Shown here piece by piece: positions 22,755 to 28,316 of a DNA stretch of 28,316 nt. Numbering within the stretch: the first letter of the stretch is position 1; every line of letters begins with the position of its first letter. This DNA is from an uncultured Lachnospiraceae bacterium. Its GTDB lineage: Bacteria; Bacillota; Clostridia; Lachnospirales; Lachnospiraceae. The stretch covers positions 1-28,316 of the forward strand of contig CAJUCC010000040.1 in NCBI GenBank assembly GCA_910585205.1. Reading direction: 5' to 3'. Both the position numbers and the translations under genes were made by a program. Under the pieces are notes generated by a model that saw only the letters and a program-made list of their open reading frames with translations, was not told the origin of the DNA and did not search any database.

Positions 22755-23693
22755 ATGTATATCGATAAAAACAACTGTAATTCCACCTGCTCTGCAGTCG
22801 GCAATTCCAATGCGGCGCCGGCGGCGCAGCCGACTCCCCGCAGCGATCCGGGATTTGCTCCCGTTTCTCCCGACACCCCTTCCTGGGGACCGCCCTCCGA
22901 CAGCGCCGGTGACACCGTCGATCCGGGATTCACCTTTGTACCGCCCGATGCGCCCTCCTGGGGACCCCCAACCGGCGGTACGGGCGGCGGCAACGGCCCT
23001 GTCATAATCGTGCCCGGCCAGACGGTCTGTCCGCCCTGCACTTCCGAGGGCGCCAGCATACGCTTCCTGCACGCGGCCGTCAACCAGCCCGCCGTCAATA
23101 TCCGTCTGGGCAGCCGCATGATTATCAACAACATGCAGTTCGGCAATTCCACGCCCTATTATCTGGACAACAGCAGCCAGAGCACATTGGTGACCGTCAC
23201 CAACGCCCGCACCGGCCAGACATTATATCAGCGCTATATCAACTTTGCCGGCCAGAGCGTATACACCGTATCGGTTATCAATGACGGGGACGGCATCACC
23301 CTGTTTTCCCTGGTTGACACCCCCTGCAGTTATCAGAATACGAGCTGTCTGCGCGCGGTAAACCTGTCTCCCAACAGCGGCGCCGTGGATGTTTTCCTCA
23401 CGGAATACGGACGTATATTCCATAATCTTGGGCAATACGACGTGACCGGTTACGTCTCTGTGCGCCGCGGCACATACCGCGCATCCGTATCGGAAGCGCT
23501 GCCCTGTGCAAACAGCAATGCCATTATCATGGCCAATGACTATGTGGAATGCAATAATACCCGTATCCTCATCATGGATTCCACAACGCTCAATGTCATG
23601 AACGGCGTCACCTATACACTTTATCTTATCGGCCTTGCCTACCAGTTCCCTGCCCTGCAGGTTCTGCCTCTGGAAAGCGATCTCGTATACTAA
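22755..23693 (+). CDS. DUF4397-like protein without signal peptide
   Basis: 312 residues. The first ~100 are low-complexity, rich in Pro, Gly and Ser, and contain two copies of a 17-residue unit (DPGFxxVxPDxPSWGPP, residues 31-47 and 56-72). A CPPC motif sits at 92-95. Two beta-rich repeats then follow, about 101-190 and 197-303, resembling DUF4397 (SIRFLHAAVNQPAVNIRLG, LRAVNLSPNSGAVDVFL). Eight Cys residues are spread over the chain. The start is the ATG 22755-22757 behind AAAGGA; an ATG seven codons upstream lacks a site. It has no signal peptide or membrane helix, although family members are usually exported, so it may be a spore-coat or other intracellular assembly protein. That is inference, supported weakly by the sigma-K-like promoter. 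Confidence 0.85.
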   Translation: MYIDKNNCNSTCSAVGNSNAAPAAQPTPRSDPGFAPVSPDTPSWGPPSDSAGDTVDPGFTFVPPDAPSWGPPTGGTGGGNGPVIIVPGQTVCPPCTSEGASIRFLHAAVNQPAVNIRLGSRMIINNMQFGNSTPYYLDNSSQSTLVTVTNARTGQTLYQRYINFAGQSVYTVSVINDGDGITLFSLVDTPCSYQNTSCLRAVNLSPNSGAVDVFLTEYGRIFHNLGQYDVTGYVSVRRGTYRASVSEALPCANSNAIIMANDYVECNNTRILIMDSTTLNVMNGVTYTLYLIGLAYQFPALQVLPLESDLVY

Positions 23694-23751
23694 AAAGAAG
23701 CGCTCCTGCGCGCTCCTCCGACTGCGGCGGGTATCCATTCTGCCGCCGCAG
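23692..23751. terminator. Hairpins between convergent genes
   Basis: Two hairpins. CTGCGGCGG (23722-23730) pairs with CCGCCGCAG (23743-23751). A smaller AGCGC/GCGCT stem (23699-23714) is followed on the minus strand by TCTTTTTA and could terminate the SGNH gene. For the plus-strand gene the GC-rich stem lacks a U tract. Confidence 0.6.
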
Positions 23752-23755
23752 GCCG

Positions 23756-24643
23756 CTACATATTCGTATTCTCACCGGATGTCTTCCTCGCATGCCGCAA
23801 AAGCCACGCAACCCACTCGGGATAATATTTCCCGCGCACATGCACCCCGTCACTCGTATAGAGCTCTGCCAGTGTCCCGTTTTCATCGTCAAAAAGCTCA
23901 TTTGCATCCAGATAAAAAAGCGTCTGCCCGTCCGCCATCTGCGCAAGCGCCCGATTAAAGCGGTCAATGTTCTCATTTGTATAGACCGGAGACGATTTCG
24001 ACTTTTCCTCCGTAATATGCAGATTGGCACCGAGAAAGATTATCGCATCCGGCTGCAGTTCCCGCAGTTTTTCCAACAGTTTGTTGTATTTTGACACGGT
24101 ATTCTCATAATCGTATCCCAGTTCGTTAATCCCCATCATCAGATAAATCTTGCCGAACTGCCGCTCCGAGAGAACCGTCTCCAGAAGCTTCTTTTCCCCG
24201 GAAACGGTTCCGAATTTCCGGTTAAAAATTTTATACACACTCATGCCGGAATCCGCAACGACTTCCGCGCTGCCCAGATCGCCGTATTCCAGCAGTCCCA
24301 CCGTCCGGGAATCCCCGATAAACAGAGCGTCATCAAAGTATGAAGCGGCCGCCTCATACATAATCGGTTCCTCCGCTCCGGTATCCGTTTCGGCCGTTTC
24401 TTCCGCAGCCTCCTGCGCCGCGGCGCCGTCTGTCTCCACCGCAGACGCCGTCTCCTGCAGCGGCGTCTGCGCCTCTCCAAAATCCGCCGCCGCCCGTACC
24501 GTACCGGCAGTCAGGCAGTGATCCGCAATCCGCCCCGGTTCCCCTGCCGGAAGCAGTCCCGCCGCCCATACAACCGCCGCCCAGAACAGGCTGGCCGCCA
24601 ATAGCAGCGCGTAATAATGCCGTTCCCCTTTTTTTCTCCCCAT
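23756..24643 (-). CDS. SGNH/GDSL hydrolase-like protein, partner of the MBOAT gene
   Basis: 295 residues anchored by one N-terminal helix (about 10-31), with an Ala/Glu/Thr-rich linker to residue ~95, then an extracytoplasmic SGNH domain. It keeps GDSRT (Ser112), the Asn block GINELGYD (Asn173) and the SDGVH pair (Asp265, His268), so a catalytic triad is likely. AGAGGAAG lies upstream of the ATG. It starts 14 bases after the MBOAT stop. In alginate, cellulose and wall-polymer acetylation systems an MBOAT protein passes an acyl group to an SGNH-type partner, so this one may acetylate (or de-acetylate) an exported glycan. The substrate is not evident. Confidence 0.9.
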   Translation of the reverse strand: MGRKKGERHYYALLLAASLFWAAVVWAAGLLPAGEPGRIADHCLTAGTVRAAADFGEAQTPLQETASAVETDGAAAQEAAEETAETDTGAEEPIMYEAAASYFDDALFIGDSRTVGLLEYGDLGSAEVVADSGMSVYKIFNRKFGTVSGEKKLLETVLSERQFGKIYLMMGINELGYDYENTVSKYNKLLEKLRELQPDAIIFLGANLHITEEKSKSSPVYTNENIDRFNRALAQMADGQTLFYLDANELFDDENGTLAELYTSDGVHVRGKYYPEWVAWLLRHARKTSGENTNM

Positions 24644-24657
24644 GCAGAACTTCCTCT

Positions 24658-26064
24658 TTAGAATTGATAATACAGAAACGGGTCATCCAGACCCAGATAC
24701 ATACAATACACACATGCCCAAAACAAAACGACCAGAGCCAGCGTCGCCGGCAATGTATACTTTTTCGCCTCATACCACCGTCCCGGCAGACCAGTACAGC
24801 ACAGCAGCGAGGCCGCCAGAGGCAGGAAATAATCCTTTCCGTATTTCAGAAAATCCCCCTGAAATACAATGCCGTCCGCCTGTCCTGCCAGCGGCGCCAG
24901 CCGCCCCAGATAAACGGCAGTCTGTCCCGGATCGGGAACCGCAAAGACAAGCCACGTCAGGGGAATGGCAAAGAGCATGTACAGATGCCCCAGAACCGGC
25001 AGACGATCAAACAGCTTTCCCAGACCGCACTTTTCCAACAGAATCAGCACAAAGAGCACGAATCCCCACAGGACAAAATTCCAGCTCGCTCCATGCCACA
25101 AACCGGTCAGCATCCACACCAGAAACAGATTCCGGTACGGGTGATGCCTGTTGCCGCCAAGCGGGATATAGACATATTCCCGAAACCAGCCGCCAAGCGT
25201 CATATGCCACCGCCGCCAGAACTCTGTCATGGAACGGGCCAGATACGGATGGCGGAAATTATCCGGAAAAGCAAATCCCATAATCCGCCCCAGCCCCTTT
25301 GCCATCAGAGAATAGCCGTAAAAGTCAAAATAGATCTGAAAGGAATAGGCGGCAATCCCCATCCATGCAAGCGGACAGGAAATGCTCTCAAATCCAATCG
25401 TATTCACCTGCGTCCACAGATTGCCGACCCGATTGGCAAGCAGCACCTTACATGCCAGGCCAATGGTAAACTCCCGCAGCCCGTCCTCCACATGCCGAAA
25501 CGAATGCACCCGGCTCCGCAATTTTTCCCGTATCTCACTGTATGTCACAATCGGTCCGGCAATCAACTGCGGAAACATACACAGATACGTCCCCAGTGTC
25601 AGAAACGAGCGCTCCGCCGGAATCTTTTTCCGGTAAACGTCAAACAGATACGAGCTGATCTGAAACGTGTAAAAACTGATGCCGAGGGGCAGGATAAGCC
25701 GTGTCATCGGGACATGGAACCCCAGCCCCGCTTTGTCGGACAGCAGATTCAGATTGCCGCTGAGAAAATCCAGATACTTAAATACAAACAGACTGCCGAG
25801 ATTCCATGCCATTGCGGCAGTCAGCCACATGCGGCGCTGCCTTTTCCCCGCACACCGTTCCATGCTCCGCGCCGCGGCGCTGTTTATGGCGACAGACAGC
25901 AGAATCAGTATCATATAATACGGATGTTCCGTTACGCCATAATAGTAAAAAAGCAGGCTGGCGGCAAATATTACCGTGTTTTTCCGGGACGCAGGCGTCA
26001 GAAAATAAACCAGCAGAAACGCGGGCAGAAAATAAAACAGAAATGAAAAACTGCTGAAAACCAT
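24658..26064 (-). CDS. MBOAT family O-acyltransferase (AlgI/DltB type)
   Basis: Polytopic membrane acyltransferase, 468 residues. Recognisable MBOAT regions are LILPLGISFYTFQISSYLFDVYR, FPQLIAGPIV, the FDFYGYSLMAKGLGRIMG segment, FWRRWHMTLGGWFREYVYIPLGG (His287) and TGLWHGASWNF (the conserved His324). This layout is that of AlgI-like acetyltransferases, which move acetyl groups across the membrane to exported polysaccharides. The ATG 26062-26064 is preceded by AGAGGGGAAC; an ATG 30 codons upstream has no site and would add an unrelated segment. It is followed directly by its SGNH partner. A palindrome and a weak promoter lie upstream. Confidence 0.94.
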   Translation of the reverse strand: MVFSSFSFLFYFLPAFLLVYFLTPASRKNTVIFAASLLFYYYGVTEHPYYMILILLSVAINSAAARSMERCAGKRQRRMWLTAAMAWNLGSLFVFKYLDFLSGNLNLLSDKAGLGFHVPMTRLILPLGISFYTFQISSYLFDVYRKKIPAERSFLTLGTYLCMFPQLIAGPIVTYSEIREKLRSRVHSFRHVEDGLREFTIGLACKVLLANRVGNLWTQVNTIGFESISCPLAWMGIAAYSFQIYFDFYGYSLMAKGLGRIMGFAFPDNFRHPYLARSMTEFWRRWHMTLGGWFREYVYIPLGGNRHHPYRNLFLVWMLTGLWHGASWNFVLWGFVLFVLILLEKCGLGKLFDRLPVLGHLYMLFAIPLTWLVFAVPDPGQTAVYLGRLAPLAGQADGIVFQGDFLKYGKDYFLPLAASLLCCTGLPGRWYEAKKYTLPATLALVVLFWACVYCMYLGLDDPFLYYQF

Positions 26065-26085
26065 ATGCCGTTCCCCTCTTGATCC

Positions 26086-26098
26086 CTTATAGTATAAG
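26086..26098. promoter_or_regulatory. Palindrome upstream of the MBOAT gene
   Basis: CTTATA-G-TATAAG, a 13-base perfect palindrome about 20 bases before the MBOAT start. It could be an operator or part of an AT-rich promoter; nothing else distinguishes these. A weak -35/-10 pair (TTGCGT, TATTCT, 17-base spacing) lies just upstream. Confidence 0.3.
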
Positions 26099-26157
26099 AA
26101 TACGACATCTTTCCCCCTGACGCAAGACAGGATTCCCGATTCGGTTTCTGCCAAAGC

Positions 26158-26190
26158 AAAAGCCTCTGCGCCGTTTCCGCAGAGGCTTTT
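26158..26190 (-). terminator. Rho-independent terminator after pheT
   Basis: AAAAGCCTCTGCG (26158-26170) pairs with CGCAGAGGCTTTT (26178-26190), 13 bp with a 7-base loop. On the minus strand the stem ends in CTTTTGCTTTGG. It lies 17 bases beyond the pheT stop. Confidence 0.9.
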
Positions 26191-26206
26191 GTCCTTCCGG
26201 TAAAAA

Positions 26207-28316
26207 TCAGGTCCTCAGATCAATGTCCAGTTCGTTCTTTAATACTCTGCAGATCTTATCCACAAATTTCTGAACCGCATCCCCCGTGAAGGCTTCTTCC
26301 TTCGGTTCAAAGGTAACGGTATATGCCATGCTCTTTTTCCCTGCCGGAATCTGTCCGCCTTCGTACACATCGAACAGCGCAATCTCCTTCACATATTTAT
26401 TGGCTCTGCGGATGCAGGCTTCCACCTGTCCGAAGGTGATCTCTTTATCCATTACAAACGCCAGATCCCGCTTTTCTTCCGGGTATCTCGGCAACGGTAC
26501 AAATGTTTTCTTCCTGCCATACCACGGTTCCAGCTTCGTCAGGTCAAGCTCCATCAAAAACGCCGACGTGCGCATATTCAGTTCTTCCTGAATATCATAT
26601 GCCACCTTGCCGAAATAACCGAGTTCGACTCCCTCACACGATACCGTTACCGTCTGCCAGGGATGCAGAAATGTCTTTTGCGCCGCCGTATACGCAAACG
26701 TAATGTCCATACTGTCGGCAATCGTCTCCGCAATCGCCTTCATCGTATAAAATGTCTCTTCCGCACCGAAAATACCCACGCAGAGCGTATCCCGTTCCTG
26801 CGGATAAGTGGTCAGCGGCAGTTCACCGGGGACAAATACTTTCGCCGCTTCGAACAATCTGCCCTCCAACATCCCCTGCTTTTCATTGCGGGAAATGGCG
26901 TTCAGCATTGACGGCGCCAGCGTCGTCCGCATCAGCGATAAATCCTGATTGATCGGATTCAGCAGGCGAATCGCCTTCCGCTGCGCCGCATCCGCCGGCA
27001 GCTTCAGCAAGTCCAGATCGGACGGCGAGAAGAAAGAATAGTGCATACATTCGTAAATCCCCATTGCACAGAGGGTCTGCTTTAGCGCCAGCTCTCCCTT
27101 CTGCCGCACCGTATAGCCGCCGGTCGTCACCTGCGCGGACGGCATAAAGGTCGGAGCAATATGGTCATAGCCATATAACCGGATAATCTCCTCCGCCACA
27201 TCCGGGTAACGTTCCACGTCGTTATCCCCGTCCGGCAGCATGTCCTCCCGATAGGCAGGTATTTCGAGCAGCAGTTCGTCCCCGTTGATCTGCGGACGGA
27301 ACTGCAGTCTTTTCATAATGTCATAGATGTCTTCATTCGGCACAGTGATACCCAGCACGCCGTTTATTTTGCTGATGCTCACTTTCATCGGTACCGGCCC
27401 CGTGGAATTGCCCGTATTGACATCCGCATGCGTGCGGGAAACCTTGCCGCATCCAAGCGCCTCGATCAGATGCAGCGCCCGCTTCATGCCGAGCACAACG
27501 GAGTATTCATCCACACCCTTTTCATACCGTGCGCTGGCATCGGTGCTCTTTCCGAGGCTGCGCGCCGTTCTTCTGACATTATCACGGGCAAACTTCGCGG
27601 ATTCAAAGATAACGGCCTTCGTCGTATCACGGATTTCGGAATTCAGTCCGCCCATTACGCCGGCCAGTGCAACCGGCTTTCTGCCGTCACAGATCACCAG
27701 ATTTGCCGGCGACATTTCATACGCCTGTCCGTCCAGCGTTACGATCTGTTCTCCTTCGGCTGCCCTTCTGACCTGAATCCGGTTTCCTTCGAGATAGGCG
27801 CAGTCAAAGGCATGCATCGGCTGGCCGATTTCTTTTAACACATAGTTTGTAATATCGACCACATTGGAGATGGCCGCCATGCCGACAAGGGCGAGGCGGC
27901 GGCGCATCCATGCCGGTGAGGCCGCAATTTCCACATCGTATATATAATGTCCGATATAGCGCGGACAGAGGTCGGGCGCATCGACGGACACCGAGAATCC
28001 TTCCTTTTCCACTTCCGTCTCCGTATAATCCGTCGCCGGCATTTTCAGCTCTTTTCCGAGCAGCGCCGCAACCTCCCGGGCAATGCCGAGCATACTCTGG
28101 CAGTCCGGCCGGTTCGCGGTCAGCGCAATATCAAAAATCCAGTCATCCAGTCCGAGCAGCGGTTTGACATCCGCGCCCGGCTCTGCGTCTTCCGGAAGCA
28201 CAAGCAGGCCGTTATATCCTGCGCCCGGATACAAATCCTCCGTCAGCCCCAGTTCCACGCCCGAGCAGAGCATACCGCACGATTCATAACCGCGCAGCTT
28301 TCCCTTTTTAATCGTC
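26207..28316 (-). CDS. pheT: Phenylalanyl-tRNA synthetase beta subunit, N-terminus cut by window end
   Basis: Beta chain of the alpha2-beta2 synthetase that charges tRNA-Phe in the cytoplasm. The frame is open through 28316 (TIKKGKLRGYESCGMLCSG runs into the edge), so the ATG at 28271-28273 is internal, not the start. About 700 residues are visible of a usual ~800. The missing part is the N-terminal portion of the tRNA-binding (OB) domain. Seen in order are the end of that domain, the DIALTANRPDC B3/4 region, the B5 domain, the catalytic-like core (RYEKGVD, NPINQDLSLMRTTL) and the C-terminal FDX-ACB anticodon-binding domain ending VLKNELDIDLRT. pheS should lie outside, upstream. Terminator directly after the stop. 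Confidence 0.97.
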   Translation of the reverse strand, partial: TIKKGKLRGYESCGMLCSGVELGLTEDLYPGAGYNGLLVLPEDAEPGADVKPLLGLDDWIFDIALTANRPDCQSMLGIAREVAALLGKELKMPATDYTETEVEKEGFSVSVDAPDLCPRYIGHYIYDVEIAASPAWMRRRLALVGMAAISNVVDITNYVLKEIGQPMHAFDCAYLEGNRIQVRRAAEGEQIVTLDGQAYEMSPANLVICDGRKPVALAGVMGGLNSEIRDTTKAVIFESAKFARDNVRRTARSLGKSTDASARYEKGVDEYSVVLGMKRALHLIEALGCGKVSRTHADVNTGNSTGPVPMKVSISKINGVLGITVPNEDIYDIMKRLQFRPQINGDELLLEIPAYREDMLPDGDNDVERYPDVAEEIIRLYGYDHIAPTFMPSAQVTTGGYTVRQKGELALKQTLCAMGIYECMHYSFFSPSDLDLLKLPADAAQRKAIRLLNPINQDLSLMRTTLAPSMLNAISRNEKQGMLEGRLFEAAKVFVPGELPLTTYPQERDTLCVGIFGAEETFYTMKAIAETIADSMDITFAYTAAQKTFLHPWQTVTVSCEGVELGYFGKVAYDIQEELNMRTSAFLMELDLTKLEPWYGRKKTFVPLPRYPEEKRDLAFVMDKEITFGQVEACIRRANKYVKEIALFDVYEGGQIPAGKKSMAYTVTFEPKEEAFTGDAVQKFVDKICRVLKNELDIDLRT

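Noticed and set aside
22502..23152. Minus-strand open frame across the hydrolase and DUF4397-like genes
   Set aside because: It overlaps two genes with clear motifs, and its product is Gly-rich low complexity mirroring the Pro/Gly-rich coding on the other strand.
24664..26046. Long plus-strand open frame (460 codons) opposite MBOAT
   Set aside because: It is antisense to a clear MBOAT protein. The product is Arg/Gln/His/Pro-rich with no motif and has no good ribosome binding site, so it reflects the codon pattern of the real gene.
1..28316. CRISPR array, insertion sequence, phage, rRNA or tRNA genes
   Set aside because: I saw no periodic repeat-spacer structure, transposase or integrase motif, or cloverleaf sequence.

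Overview
The window reads as chromosomal DNA from a gut-type member of the Clostridia, most likely a Lachnospiraceae relative. The signs are an hrcA-grpE-dnaK operon behind a CIRCE operator, typical Firmicutes proteins (reverse rubrerythrin, UppP, HD-GYP, AgcS), a choloylglycine-hydrolase-family enzyme of the kind found in intestinal bacteria, strong AGGAGG-type ribosome binding sites, and AT-rich intergenic promoters between GC-balanced genes. The taxon is inferred from gene content only. I see no phage, transposon, CRISPR array, rRNA or tRNA. Both ends cut through genes: dnaK on the left and pheT on the right.

Layout. 1-2.8 kb: heat-shock operon hrcA-grpE-dnaK on the minus strand, with a textbook sigma-A promoter and CIRCE. 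2.9-4.9 kb: a plus-strand membrane protein with an extremely basic cytoplasmic tail, convergent with a small Lys/Ala-rich protein. 5.0-6.9 kb: a Na/Pi cotransporter-family gene with a PhoP-box-like array (11-bp period) in front of its promoter. 6.9-8.3 kb: reverse rubrerythrin with a palindromic operator at its start site, then a small membrane protein behind a terminator. 8.3-11.3 kb: aminotransferase, patatin and uppP as a compact operon. 11.3-12.6 kb: an HD-GYP protein driven by a promoter flanked by an inverted repeat. 12.6-15.8 kb: GNAT acetyltransferase, cyclophilin, and a sodium:alanine symporter with an attenuator-like leader. 15.8-20.1 kb: an RND/MMPL exporter and a large exported coiled-coil partner. 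20.3-22.7 kb: two tandem paralogous secreted proteins with calcium-loop-like and Cys/His motifs, behind a bile-salt/penicillin-acylase-type hydrolase. 22.7-23.7 kb: a DUF4397-like protein without a signal peptide. 23.7-26.1 kb: an MBOAT acyltransferase and SGNH hydrolase pair. 26.2 kb to the end: pheT.

Most of the window is housekeeping plus cell-envelope function. The parts that look least described are the tandem secreted paralogs, the MMPL plus coiled-coil pair, the basic-tailed membrane protein, and several cis-regulatory elements: the Pho-box-like array, the rubrerythrin palindrome, the HD-GYP inverted repeat and the agcS leader hairpin. Several starts were moved from the longest ORF to the codon behind a good ribosome binding site (grpE, the membrane protein at 7600, patatin, agcS, the MMPL partner, the first secreted paralog, the DUF4397-like gene and MBOAT).
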